Below, one piece after another: positions 7,720-16,118 of a DNA stretch of 29,460 nt. The stretch is from JANWXD01 sp037446115 (lineage in GTDB: Bacteria; Acidobacteriota; Terriglobia; Bryobacterales; Bryobacteraceae). The notes below the pieces were generated by a model. The model saw only the letters and a list, made by a program, of their open reading frames with translations. It was not told the origin of the DNA and did not search any database. Position 1 is the stretch's first letter. The number at the start of each line of letters is the position of its first letter. The position numbers and the translations under genes are program-made. The stretch covers positions 1 to 29,460 of the forward strand of contig JBBIJF010000042.1 in assembly GCA_037446115.1 (NCBI GenBank), in the 5' to 3' direction.

Positions 7720-8430
7720 CTAGAAACGGCAACGGCCAAGAAAATCCCCCAATCGCTCCGCGGCCAGACGGCAGCGGCGGTACAGCCAGACCAATTCCGG
7801 AACCTCCGTCCACGGGCGCCGGATGGCGCCGGCAAGCACCCGCCCGACCCGGATCCGGCCGTCGCCGTCGCGGGCCGCGTTGAAGTCCACCCTTAGCGGT
7901 TCCGACGCCAGGTCGGTCACCGCCTTCACACAGCAAAAAGCCGTCTTTGCCGCGCCAGCTGCGGCGGCCACGGCCGCAGCCTCCATGTCCACGGCCACCG
8001 CTCCGCCCGACCGCAGCCGGCTCTTTTCTTCCACCGATGCCACCACGTGGTCGCAGGAAACCAGCGTCCCAGCGGCAGGAAGCGGCGCATCGGAGGGAGC
8101 GACCGCATCGTAACAACGGCCCTCGCCCCAAACTTGAATCCTGGTAGGCACGAGTACCTGTCCGGGTTGGAGCGCCGGGTCGAGGGCTCCGCAGAACCCC
8201 ACGCTCACCACCACGTCCGGCCGCACATAGCCTAGCGCTGTTTCCGCCGTGCGCGCGGCGAGGCGCTGTCCGTGCCCGCCGGCGGCAAGCCACACGTGCG
8301 CCCCGTCCAGTTCCCCCTCCCAGGCAAATTCGAGCGGCCAGTTGAGGCCACGCCGGTTGCGGCAGCGGCCGAGCACCCCCCGGAGTTCCCTGCCCTCGGC
8401 CGCCACCAGCAGCACGTTGACCCGCTCCAT
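7720..8430 (-). CDS. hpnG: Adenosylhopane nucleosidase HpnG
   Basis: Purine nucleoside phosphorylase/MTA-SAH nucleosidase superfamily member that removes adenine from adenosylhopane to give (phospho)ribosylhopane. The 236-residue protein has the superfamily features VSVGFCGALDP (ribose/phosphate side), AVDMEAAAVA (Met-Glu clamp on ribose) and CVKAVTDLASE, whose Asp is the expected purine-protonating residue. It sits between hpnA and the dehydrogenases, 12 bases after hpnA. A general 5'-methylthioadenosine nucleosidase would look similar; the operon context and short, divergent sequence favour HpnG. Confidence 0.88.
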   Translation of the reverse strand: MERVNVLLVAAEGRELRGVLGRCRNRRGLNWPLEFAWEGELDGAHVWLAAGGHGQRLAARTAETALGYVRPDVVVSVGFCGALDPALQPGQVLVPTRIQVWGEGRCYDAVAPSDAPLPAAGTLVSCDHVVASVEEKSRLRSGGAVAVDMEAAAVAAAAGAAKTAFCCVKAVTDLASEPLRVDFNAARDGDGRIRVGRVLAGAIRRPWTEVPELVWLYRRCRLAAERLGDFLGRCRF

Positions 8431-8442
8431 GCCCTGCGCGCC

Positions 8443-9435
8443 TCAACAGTAGCCGTGATGGCGAAACCACTCGACCGCGCGCCGGAGCGCTGCATCCACA
8501 GGCCCGGGCTTGTAGCCGAGCTCCCGCGCGGCCTTCGCGTGCGAGACCCACATTTTCTTGCGGGCCATGCGCACGCCCTCCAGCGGCGCCCGCGGCGGCC
8601 AGCCGGTCACTTCCGCCCAAGCCGTGCTCAACACCCCCGCCATCCAGGCCGCGGCGTAGGGCAGTCGCAGCCGCGGCACGCTGCCGCCCGTGATCGCAGC
8701 CAGCTTTTCCAGGATCTGCCGCAGCGTCAGATTCTCCGCTCCGAGAATGTACCGCTCGCCCGGGCGTCCGTGCTCCAGAGCCAGCCAGTGCCCCGCCGCA
8801 ACATCGCGGACGTCCACCAGATTCAGCCCCGTATCCACATAGGCGGGCATGGCGCCTCGCAGGTAATCCAGAATCACCTTTCCGGTCGGCGTCGGCTTGA
8901 CATCGTGATCGCCCACGGGCGCCGTCGGATTCACGATCACTACCGGAAGGCCCTCGCGTGCAAATCCTAGCGCCGCCTGCTCCGCCAAGAACTTCGACCG
9001 CTTATAGGCGCCTTTCATATCTTCCAACTGCACGGGCACCTCCTCGGTCCCCAGGCCCCCCTCGGGGATGCCGATACATCCCACCGTGCTCGTGTACACC
9101 ACCCGCTCCACTCGCGCCCGCCGCGCCGCCTCCAGCAGATTGCGCGTGCCTTGAACATTGGACGCGTACAGCTCGCCGGGGTTCCTGGCCCAGAGGCGGT
9201 AGTCGGCCGCCACATGAAAAACCACTTCGCAGCCCTGAACGGCCTTCTCCACGGCGCCGGCGTCCCGCAGGTCGCCGAGAACTTCCTCGCCGTCCAGGTC
9301 GCGCAGCGCACCGGCCCGCCGCACCAGCGCGCGCACCCGGCAGCCGCGTTCCAAAGCCTTCCGGGCTACGTGCCATCCTACGAATCCGCTCGCACCTGTG
9401 ATCAAAACCGATCGCAATCTTATCGCAAGGCCCAC
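8443..9435 (-). CDS. hpnA: Hopanoid-associated sugar epimerase HpnA
   Basis: Extended short-chain dehydrogenase/epimerase of 330 residues that is consistently found with hopanoid genes; its exact reaction is not established. The N-terminal NAD-binding motif is VLITGASGFVGWHVA (GxxGxxG). The active-site pair YxxxK occurs in GAYKRSKFLAEQ, and the preceding catalytic Thr/Ser is in YTSTVGCIGIP. The start is uncertain: GTG at 9435 overlaps hpnH by 16 bases, whereas TTG at 9417 would give MRSVLITGASG, closer to the usual HpnA N-terminus, two bases after the hpnH stop. Neither has a clear ribosome site. Codon use matches the neighbours. Confidence 0.9.
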   Translation of the reverse strand: MGLAIRLRSVLITGASGFVGWHVARKALERGCRVRALVRRAGALRDLDGEEVLGDLRDAGAVEKAVQGCEVVFHVAADYRLWARNPGELYASNVQGTRNLLEAARRARVERVVYTSTVGCIGIPEGGLGTEEVPVQLEDMKGAYKRSKFLAEQAALGFAREGLPVVIVNPTAPVGDHDVKPTPTGKVILDYLRGAMPAYVDTGLNLVDVRDVAAGHWLALEHGRPGERYILGAENLTLRQILEKLAAITGGSVPRLRLPYAAAWMAGVLSTAWAEVTGWPPRAPLEGVRMARKKMWVSHAKAARELGYKPGPVDAALRRAVEWFRHHGYC

Positions 9436-10529
9436 TTGAGCAGGCGCAGGCCGTCGCCCGGCCGGGGGTTGATCCCTAAAGCGGCGGAAGGCTCATAGCC
9501 GCAGTGCACCATGCAGTGCTCGCAGCGCGGGTCGTTGCCGTGACCGTAATTCTCCCAAGGGGTCTTCGTCATCAGCTCCTCGAACGTACGGTAGTGCGCA
9601 TCCGTAATCAGGTAACACGGTCCCTTCCAGCCGCGCACATTGTATGTCGGATTGCCCCAGGCCGTGCACAGAAGCTCGCGCTTGCCCTGCAAGAAATCCA
9701 GATAGACGGGAGTGGCGTTAAGCCGGAACCTCCGGGCCAGGCGGTCCACGTCCTTGAACTTTTCCCGGATGTCGTCCCGCGTCATGAAGATCTCCCGCTC
9801 GTTGACCGCCGAATAGCCGTAGGCCGGCGACAGCATGTGCCCGTCCAGTTGCAGCGGCTCCAGATACTCGAACAGCGCCTCGATCTCGCGCATGTCCGTT
9901 TCCCGGTAAATCGTTGTGTTGGTGCTGACCTTGAACCCGGCGGCTTTGGCGGCCCGGATGCCCTCAATCGCTTCCCGAAACACCCCTTGGCGCTCCACGC
10001 ACAGATCGTGCGTCTTCTCCAGTCCGTCCAGATGCACGTTAAAGAAGAAGCGCGGATCCGGGCGGAACTCACCGAGCCGCTTGCGGATGAACATGCCGTT
10101 CGTGCAGAGGTAGATGTGCCGGTCCCGCTCCAGAATGCGCCGCACCAGCTCCCCGATCTCCGGGTACAGCAGCGGTTCGCCGCCGCAAATGGAGACGATC
10201 GGCGCCCCGCATTCCTCCACCGCGGCCACGCACTGCTCCACGGTCAGTTTCTCGGTGATCGTGGACTCATACTCGCGGATCCTCCCGCACCCCGTGCACG
10301 TCAGGTTGCATGCATGCAGCGGCTCGAGCATCAGCACCAGCGGGAAGCGCTTGTCCATCATGGGGTGCGGCCGCCCCGCCCCGTTGGAGCCTGCCTGATG
10401 GAGGATCCGGAAGGGATTGGCCGCATCTTCCGCAGGCCGCTCCCGGCGCTGCCATTCCGGACGGGGCCGCAGCTTGTTCTTGAAAATGTAGGCCGCCATG
10501 CCGGCGGTCATGGACAGCGGAAATCTCAT
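9420..10529 (-). CDS. hpnH: Adenosylhopane synthase HpnH (radical SAM)
   Basis: Radical SAM enzyme that joins a 5'-deoxyadenosyl group to diploptene, giving adenosylhopane, the precursor of all C35 hopanoids. The protein has 369 residues. The [4Fe-4S] motif CNLTCTGC uses Cys74, Cys78 and Cys81. SICGGEPLLYPEI is the SAM-binding GGE motif. The C-terminal CEHCMVHCGYEPSAAL is a signature of HpnH. The start, ATG at 10529, overlaps the shc stop in ATGA and gives MRFPLSMTAGMAAYI, matching the family. Position after shc and before hpnA and hpnG follows the order of the biochemical steps. Confidence 0.96.
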   Translation of the reverse strand: MRFPLSMTAGMAAYIFKNKLRPRPEWQRRERPAEDAANPFRILHQAGSNGAGRPHPMMDKRFPLVLMLEPLHACNLTCTGCGRIREYESTITEKLTVEQCVAAVEECGAPIVSICGGEPLLYPEIGELVRRILERDRHIYLCTNGMFIRKRLGEFRPDPRFFFNVHLDGLEKTHDLCVERQGVFREAIEGIRAAKAAGFKVSTNTTIYRETDMREIEALFEYLEPLQLDGHMLSPAYGYSAVNEREIFMTRDDIREKFKDVDRLARRFRLNATPVYLDFLQGKRELLCTAWGNPTYNVRGWKGPCYLITDAHYRTFEELMTKTPWENYGHGNDPRCEHCMVHCGYEPSAALGINPRPGDGLRLLKWALR

Positions 10530-12457
10530 CGGGAGCCTCCGTCCCCTTGGCGGTTGGCCCGCAAAAACTCCGCCAGCGCCAGCAACGGGAAGGAATGCCG
10601 GTACAGGTGATAGGTCAGGTAAAAGACCTTGGGGAACCCTGTCCCCGTGGCCAGTTCCTCGTGCCAGCCGCCTTCGGCCCTCTGGGTTTGCACCAGATAC
10701 TCCACGCCGCGCCGCACGCTGAGGCTGTCGGTGTCGCCTGCCGCCAGCAACCCCAGCAACGCCCACGCCGTCTGCGAAGCCGTGCTCTCGGCAGGCGTGA
10801 ATACGCCGTGGTCATAGCTGGCGCAGCTTTCTCCCCAGCCGCCGTCGGCATTTTGAACGGAGCGGATCCATTCGGCCGCCCGCAGCACGTGGGCTTCGCG
10901 CTCATCCTCACCGGCGGCACGCAAGCCGCGCAGCGCCAGGAACGTGCCGTAAAGGTAGTCCACACCCCAGCGCCCGTACCAGCTCCCGTCCGGCTCCTGG
11001 CACCGGCGGAGATAGGCGGCGCCACGGCGTACCGCCCGATGAGCACCGTTCAACCCGCAGGCACACAGCGCCTCCAGCACGCGGCCCGTGATGTCCGGAC
11101 AGGTGGGATCCAGCATCGCGTTGTGGTCGGCAAAGGGCACTTCGCTGAGCGGCGTCCAATTGTTGTCCGCATCGAAGGCCGCCCAGCCGCCGTCGCCGGA
11201 TTGCATGGCCAGCAGCCATCGAAGGGCGCGGCCCATCGCTGCATCGCGCGCCCCGCTTTGCGGGCACCGCGACAGCGCCAGCAGCACCATCGCCGTGTCG
11301 TCAATGTCCGGGTAGAATTCGTTGGCGAATTCGAAATACCACCCCGACGGTTCCACCCCCGGGCGCTTCACCGCCCAGTCACCCAGCCGGCGCACTTCTT
11401 TGCCGAGCAGCCAGCGCATCGCCCGCCAAAGCGCCTCCTCGGAGGCGGCGCCGGCCTCGGCCAAAGCGAAACTGGCGATGGCCGTGTCCCATACCGGCGA
11501 AAAGCACGGCTGAAAAAAGAACCGCTCCCCGTCGTCCGTCAGCAGATTCATAAACTGCCGCTCGGCCTCCGCACGGTCCGGGTGATCGGGGGAGTAACCC
11601 AGCACGTCCAGCGCCATGATGGCGTACATCATCGGCGGGTAGATCGCTCCCAGGCCATCCGAATACCGCGTCCGCTCCAGAATCCATCGCTCCGCTTCCC
11701 GGATGGCGCGCCGCCGGACGGCCTTCGAGCCGTGCCGTTCCCAGAACTTGACAAACCGGTCCAGCGCCAGGAAAACGTTGCGCCACGTCAGCAGCCGGTC
11801 GGAGCGGCGGAACCCCGGCTCTGCACCGGGCAGAAACAACTCCTCCAGCGTGAAACCCTCTGGAACCGGACGGCGCGGATCGGCGGCATGCACGATCGAA
11901 AGCGGAATCACGATGGCGCGCGTCCACGACGACATCTGATAGATGAACTTGCCCGGCAGCAGCATCATCTCCGGCGGCACCGAGGGACAGAATTCGCGAG
12001 GGTAGAGGCCGAACAGACTCAAATTGATTTTGACGTAGCTGTTCGCCGCCTGAATGCCGCCGAGCGAGAGGATCCGCTCCCGCGCCCGCCGCAATTCCGG
12101 CCCGTCGGCCGGCAGGCCTGCGAGCTTGAGCGCGAAGTAGGCCTTGACGGTGGCGCTCACGTCCGCGGGCCCCTTCGGGTAGATGTTGAAACCCCCGTCG
12201 GGCAGTTGCCGCGCCAGAATGGACCGAACCGCCTTGTCCAGCAGCGGCCGCGTGGGCGGATTCCAGCTACCGCCGGAGGGCGGGTACAGCCACAGCTGGA
12301 GCAGGACAAAGTCCGATTCGAGCGTCGTATCCGCCGTCAGTTCTCCCCACCAGTACCCCTCGGCCCGTTGGAGCCCGGCCAGGTACTCTCCCGCCCGGCG
12401 CAAGGCGTCCGCGGCCCCGGCGATCAATGGATCGCCAACGTGAACGCGGGGACTCAT
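10526..12457 (-). CDS. shc: Squalene-hopene cyclase
   Basis: Membrane-associated class II triterpene cyclase (also named HpnF) that folds squalene into hopene and diplopterol. The 643-residue length is normal. The catalytic DxDD motif PDIDDTAM puts the proton-donating aspartates at residues 384-387, close to the corresponding site in characterised cyclases. Several QW repeats are visible (QLPDGGF, QSGDGGWAAF, QEPDGSWYGRWG, QNADGGWGESC, QRAEGGWHEE). The start is ATG at 12457, overlapping the ispH stop in ATGA. It heads the hopane-specific part of the operon. Confidence 0.97.
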   Translation of the reverse strand: MSPRVHVGDPLIAGAADALRRAGEYLAGLQRAEGYWWGELTADTTLESDFVLLQLWLYPPSGGSWNPPTRPLLDKAVRSILARQLPDGGFNIYPKGPADVSATVKAYFALKLAGLPADGPELRRARERILSLGGIQAANSYVKINLSLFGLYPREFCPSVPPEMMLLPGKFIYQMSSWTRAIVIPLSIVHAADPRRPVPEGFTLEELFLPGAEPGFRRSDRLLTWRNVFLALDRFVKFWERHGSKAVRRRAIREAERWILERTRYSDGLGAIYPPMMYAIMALDVLGYSPDHPDRAEAERQFMNLLTDDGERFFFQPCFSPVWDTAIASFALAEAGAASEEALWRAMRWLLGKEVRRLGDWAVKRPGVEPSGWYFEFANEFYPDIDDTAMVLLALSRCPQSGARDAAMGRALRWLLAMQSGDGGWAAFDADNNWTPLSEVPFADHNAMLDPTCPDITGRVLEALCACGLNGAHRAVRRGAAYLRRCQEPDGSWYGRWGVDYLYGTFLALRGLRAAGEDEREAHVLRAAEWIRSVQNADGGWGESCASYDHGVFTPAESTASQTAWALLGLLAAGDTDSLSVRRGVEYLVQTQRAEGGWHEELATGTGFPKVFYLTYHLYRHSFPLLALAEFLRANRQGDGGSR

Positions 12458-13443
12458 ATGCTGGGAACCGGCTGATTCGAAAGCTGGATCAGTTCCGGGG
12501 GAAGCGTAAACCGTACATCTTCTTCCTTGATCTGAAGCTCTTCGATGCGTCCGTATCCGTAGCGCCCGAGCGCTGTGATCAGCTCGGCCACCAGATGTTC
12601 CGGCGCGGAGGCGCCGGCGGTGACGCCCACCGTGGTCACGCCTTCGAGCCACTCCGGCCGGATCTCCCTTGCGTCGTCAATCAGGTAGGCCGGCGTCCCC
12701 ATCCGCCGGCAGACTTCCACGAGCCGCTGCGAATTCGAACTGTTTTGCGAGCCGATCACCAGCAGTAGCTGGCACAGGGGCGCCGCCGCCTTCACCGCAA
12801 GCTGGCGGTTCTCGGTGGCGTAACAGATGTCCTGGGCGGGCGGCCCTTGGATCTTTGGGAACTTCTGCCGCAGCCGCGCGACGATCTCCCGCGTCTCGTC
12901 CAGGCTCAACGTCGTCTGCGTAAGGTAGCAGACTTTGTCGGGGTCCGGCACTTCCAGCCGCTTGGCGTCCTCCTCGGTTTCCACCAAAACGCTCGAATCC
13001 GGCACTTCCCCCAGCGTTCCGATCACCTCGTCGTGATCCCGATGCCCGATCAGAACCACGGTGAAGCCCTGGCGCGCGAAACGAACCGCCTCCAGGTGCA
13101 CCTTCGTCACCAGCGGACAGGTCGCGTCAATGACCCGCAACTTTCTGGCGGCAGCCATCTGCCGGACCACCGGCGCCACACCGTGCGCGCTGAAAATCAC
13201 CCGCTCGCCCTCCGGAACCTCGTCCACTTCCTCGACAAAGATCGCCCCGGCCGCGCGCAGCTCTTCCACCACGTGCCGGTTGTGAACAATTTCCTTCCGC
13301 ACATATATGGGAGGTCCGTACGCATCGAGCGCCAGTCGCACCACATCAATGGCGCGCACGACGCCGGCGCAAAACCCCCGAGGCGTCAGCAACAAGATTC
13401 GCTTCTCATCCACGCCAGCACCATCCCCGTTACCTCGGAGCAT
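12454..13443 (-). CDS. ispH: 4-hydroxy-3-methylbut-2-enyl diphosphate reductase
   Basis: Last enzyme of the MEP pathway, reducing HMBPP to IPP and DMAPP with a [4Fe-4S] cluster. The 329-residue protein has the three cluster cysteines: Cys25 in PRGFCAGVVRAI, DATCPLVTKVH and DICYATENRQ. Substrate-site motifs include FSAHGV, TQTTLS and SQNSSNSQRL. The usual HPEV reads HDEV, keeping the acidic residue. The start at ATG 13443 is fixed by a strong GAAGGAG seven bases upstream. As first gene of the hopanoid unit it ties isoprenoid supply to hopanoid output. Whether another ispH exists elsewhere cannot be seen. Confidence 0.95.
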   Translation of the reverse strand: MLRGNGDGAGVDEKRILLLTPRGFCAGVVRAIDVVRLALDAYGPPIYVRKEIVHNRHVVEELRAAGAIFVEEVDEVPEGERVIFSAHGVAPVVRQMAAARKLRVIDATCPLVTKVHLEAVRFARQGFTVVLIGHRDHDEVIGTLGEVPDSSVLVETEEDAKRLEVPDPDKVCYLTQTTLSLDETREIVARLRQKFPKIQGPPAQDICYATENRQLAVKAAAPLCQLLLVIGSQNSSNSQRLVEVCRRMGTPAYLIDDAREIRPEWLEGVTTVGVTAGASAPEHLVAELITALGRYGYGRIEELQIKEEDVRFTLPPELIQLSNQPVPSI

Positions 13444-13449
13444 AGGAAC

Positions 13450-13461
13450 TCCTTCATTATA
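13450..13461 (-). promoter_or_regulatory. -10-like TATAAT overlapping the ispH ribosome site
   Basis: On the minus strand a perfect TATAAT (13461-13456) runs straight into GAAGGAG (ribosome site) and then seven bases to the ispH ATG. No convincing -35 lies 17 bases further up. If TATAAT is the -10 box, the transcript would begin around 13449 and lack the ribosome site; the real promoter may therefore lie elsewhere in the 161-base divergent gap 13444-13604, which otherwise shows no clear element. Confidence 0.4.
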
Positions 13462-13604
13462 CAGCCGCGCCCCATTTCTGGTAGGCTTGAGCGAGGAGAA
13501 AACAAAGCGGTGGGCGACGCGGGAGTCCGAGGCAGCCTCCTCGTCCCCCCTCAGACACGTCATTCCCGTGCCCGGCCGCCCGCACCCGCCGCAACCCTCT
13601 GATC

Positions 13605-15575
13605 ATGGAACCGCCTGTTCCGCCGGACGAGCAGCGACGGCTCGAATCCCTCTGGCGCTACGCCATCCTCGACACCCCACCCGAGGAAGCCTTCGATGTC
13701 ATCACCCGCCTGGCCGCACGCCTCTTTGACGCCCCGATTTCCCTGGTCTCCCTGGTTGATCAGGCGCGCCAGTGGTTTAAGTCCCGCTACGGCCTCGAAG
13801 TCAATCACACCTCGCGCGAGATCGCCTTCTGCGCCTTTGCGATTCATTCCGACGAGGTCATGGTCGTCCCGGACACCCAGGCCGATTCCCGTTTCGCAAC
13901 CAATCCCCTGGTCACGGGCGCTCCCGGCATTCGCTTCTACGCAGGCGCGCCTCTGATCACTCCCGACGGCTACCGTGTCGGAACCCTGGACGTGATGGAC
14001 ACCGTTCCCCGCGCCGGATTGACGGCCGAGCAAAAGGCCCTCCTGGAGACCCTCGCGCGCCTGGTGGTGATCGAGCTGGAGTGGCGCCTGGCGCTCATTC
14101 AGGCCCGTCAAACCGAGCTGCGGCTGCGCGCCTCCGAAGAGGCTTTCCGGCGCCTGCTCGACAACGTCCCCGCCGGAATCTACCGCACCACGCCCGCGGG
14201 CAAGGTCCTGATTGCCAACCAGGCGCTCGTCGAGATGCTGGGCTTCCCCTCTCGCCAGGAGTTCCTCGCCGCAGACGTCCGCTATCTGTATGCCGATCCG
14301 CAAATTCGCGACGAGTACACGCAACGGCTCGAAAGGGAAGGCGAGCTGCGCAATGTGGAACTGCTGTTGCGCCGCCGGGACGGCCGGCTGTTGCGGGTGC
14401 TCGAAAACGCCCGCGCCGTCAAAGATGCTCGGGGCAACGTGCTGTTTTACGAGGGAATCCTGACCGACATCACAGAAACCCGCAACCTGGAAGAACAGCT
14501 CCGCCAAGCGCAAAAGATGGAGGCCATCGGTCAACTCGCCGGAGCCATCGCCCACGATTTCAACAACCTGTTGACCATCATCAACGGCCATTGTGGCCTG
14601 CTCTTGGACCGCCTCAGCCTCCGCGATCCCCTGCGGCAGGAAATCGAGGGGATCCGTGCAGCGGCCGAGCGGGGAGCTGCCCTGACACGCCACTTGCTCG
14701 CCTTTAGCCGGCGCCAGGTGTTGAGCCCCTCACGACTCGACCTGAATCTCGTGTTGACCGAAATGAGTGAGATTCTCCGGCGGCTCATCGGGGAGAACAT
14801 CCAGCTCGACATCGAAACCGATCCCCAACCCACCCCCGTGCTCGCCGACCGCAGCCAGATCGAGCAGGTGATCTTGAACCTGGCCACCAACGCCCGCGAT
14901 GCCATGCCCCACGGCGGCCGCCTGACGTTCCGCACGCGCATGGCCGAGTCCGGGCGTGCGGTCGTGCTCGAGGCTTCCGATACCGGCTCCGGCATCGATC
15001 CCGCCATCCAGGCCCGCATCTTCGAACCGTTTTTCACCACAAAGCCCAAAGGCACCGGACTCGGCCTGTCCACCGTTTACGGCATCATCAAACAAAGCGG
15101 TGGCGATATCAGCGTCGAGAGCATCCCGGGCGCCGGTGCGACCTTCCGAATCCGGCTGCCGGCTGCGGCGGCAGGTTCCGTCGGCCCGCAAGCCGCGGAA
15201 GCAAACCCCGGGCCCGTACGCCGGGCCGAAACGGTGCTCGTGGCTGAAGACGATGATGCGGTCCGGCAGCTGATCGTGCGAATCCTCGAGCAGCACGGCT
15301 ATTCCGTTCTCGAGGCTTCGAACGCCCGCCAGGCCCTGGAGGCGGCTCAGACCCATCCGGGTCCCATCCACCTGCTCCTCACCGACATCGTCATGCCCGA
15401 TATGAATGCACGGGAACTGGCCGACCGCCTCACGGTGGCCCGGCCGGAGATTAAAGTCCTTTACATGTCCGGATATCCCGGAGAACAGGAATCGGCCGGC
15501 ACCCAGCCGCGTCTCGATAAGCCGTTTGATCCGCCGGCCCTCGCACGCAAAGTCCGTGAAGTGCTCGACGCCTGA
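13605..15575 (+). CDS. Soluble hybrid sensor histidine kinase (GAF-PAS-HisKA-HATPase-REC)
   Basis: A 656-residue signalling protein without membrane segments or signal peptide, so it senses a cytoplasmic cue. Domains in order: GAF at about residues 25-165 (motif RQWFKSRYGLEV), a linker helix, PAS at about 180-300, HisKA with phospho-acceptor His317 in AIAHDFNNLLT, HATPase with N box NLATNARDAM, G1 box DTGSGID and FFTTKPKGTGLGLS, then a receiver at about 540-655. The receiver is complete: acidic pocket AEDDD, Asp594 in LLTDIVMPD and Lys639 in LDKPF. No HPt or output domain is attached and no separate response regulator is adjacent. It is divergent from ispH across 161 bases. ATG 13605 has no clear ribosome site. 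Confidence 0.94.
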   Translation: MEPPVPPDEQRRLESLWRYAILDTPPEEAFDVITRLAARLFDAPISLVSLVDQARQWFKSRYGLEVNHTSREIAFCAFAIHSDEVMVVPDTQADSRFATNPLVTGAPGIRFYAGAPLITPDGYRVGTLDVMDTVPRAGLTAEQKALLETLARLVVIELEWRLALIQARQTELRLRASEEAFRRLLDNVPAGIYRTTPAGKVLIANQALVEMLGFPSRQEFLAADVRYLYADPQIRDEYTQRLEREGELRNVELLLRRRDGRLLRVLENARAVKDARGNVLFYEGILTDITETRNLEEQLRQAQKMEAIGQLAGAIAHDFNNLLTIINGHCGLLLDRLSLRDPLRQEIEGIRAAAERGAALTRHLLAFSRRQVLSPSRLDLNLVLTEMSEILRRLIGENIQLDIETDPQPTPVLADRSQIEQVILNLATNARDAMPHGGRLTFRTRMAESGRAVVLEASDTGSGIDPAIQARIFEPFFTTKPKGTGLGLSTVYGIIKQSGGDISVESIPGAGATFRIRLPAAAAGSVGPQAAEANPGPVRRAETVLVAEDDDAVRQLIVRILEQHGYSVLEASNARQALEAAQTHPGPIHLLLTDIVMPDMNARELADRLTVARPEIKVLYMSGYPGEQESAGTQPRLDKPFDPPALARKVREVLDA

Positions 15576-15584
15576 AACGGGCGC

Positions 15585-15590
15585 TACACT
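15585..15590 (+). promoter_or_regulatory. -10-like TACACT six bases before ogt
   Basis: TACACT lies 10 bases after the kinase stop and six bases before the ogt ATG. This spacing would put transcription start at or next to the ATG, giving a leaderless message. There is no ribosome site before the ATG. Confidence 0.35.
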
Positions 15591-15596
15591 GGGTGC

Positions 15597-16118
15597 ATGC
15601 TACGGTGGACTTCAGTCACACTCGGCCACGGCTGGACGCTTCATCTTGCAGCGACAAGTCACGGAATCTGCCGCATCGGATTCGGCCGGGCCCAAATCCG
15701 TCTCCCGCGCCGGCAGGAGGCCCGGCGCGATGACGGCGATCCCCTGCTCCAAGAAGCCGTTCGCCAGCTCGCCGAATATCTTGGCGGCAAGCGCCGCCGG
15801 TTCGACCTGCCTCTCGATCTCGACGGTACCCCCTTCCAGCTCCGCGTCTGGCGCCGGCTCCTGCGCATCCCCTACGGGGCCACACGCAGCTACGGCGAGC
15901 TGGCGCGCGCTGTGGGACGCCCCGGAGCGGCTCGCGCCGTCGGGCGGGCCTGCGGGGCCAATCCCGTCGCCATCGTGGTGCCGTGCCACCGCGTCATCGC
16001 CGCAGGCGGCGCCTTGGGAGGCTATGGCGGGGGACTGAAGCTCAAGCGCCGGCTGCTGGACCTCGAGAAATCGGCTTCGCCTCAGAACGGAACCCGCCGG
16101 CGCGCAACGCCATCCTAA
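15597..16118 (+). CDS. ogt: Methylated-DNA--[protein]-cysteine S-methyltransferase
   Basis: Suicide DNA-repair protein that takes the alkyl group from O6-alkylguanine onto its own cysteine. The 173-residue protein has the active-site motif IVVPCHRVI with the acceptor Cys near residue 130. RIPYGATRSYGELA is the helix-turn-helix side and VGRACGANP carries the conserved Asn hinge. It lacks an Ada-type N-terminal DNA-binding domain. The N-terminal ribonuclease-like part is short. Its last 77 bases overlap, in antisense, the end of the waaA-lpxK gene, so the tail after LLDLE (about 20 Arg/Ser-rich residues) is probably not conserved. The start ATG has no ribosome site. Confidence 0.92.
   Translation: MLRWTSVTLGHGWTLHLAATSHGICRIGFGRAQIRLPRRQEARRDDGDPLLQEAVRQLAEYLGGKRRRFDLPLDLDGTPFQLRVWRRLLRIPYGATRSYGELARAVGRPGAARAVGRACGANPVAIVVPCHRVIAAGGALGGYGGGLKLKRRLLDLEKSASPQNGTRRRATPS

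Noticed and set aside
10547..12475. Long plus-strand open frame (about 640 codons) opposite shc
   Set aside because: It is the antisense of a clearly functional cyclase in GC-rich DNA, where reverse frames lack stops by composition. Its translation is rich in Arg, Gln and His with no domain pattern.
12454..13443. HPEV replaced by HDEV in IspH as a sign of lost function
   Set aside because: The catalytic acidic residue and all three cluster cysteines remain; this proline varies in the family as far as I know.
13560..14693. Minus-strand open frame opposite the histidine kinase
   Set aside because: The plus strand carries GAF, PAS, HisKA, HATPase and receiver motifs in order; the minus frame is Gln/Gly/Val-rich without a recognisable fold.
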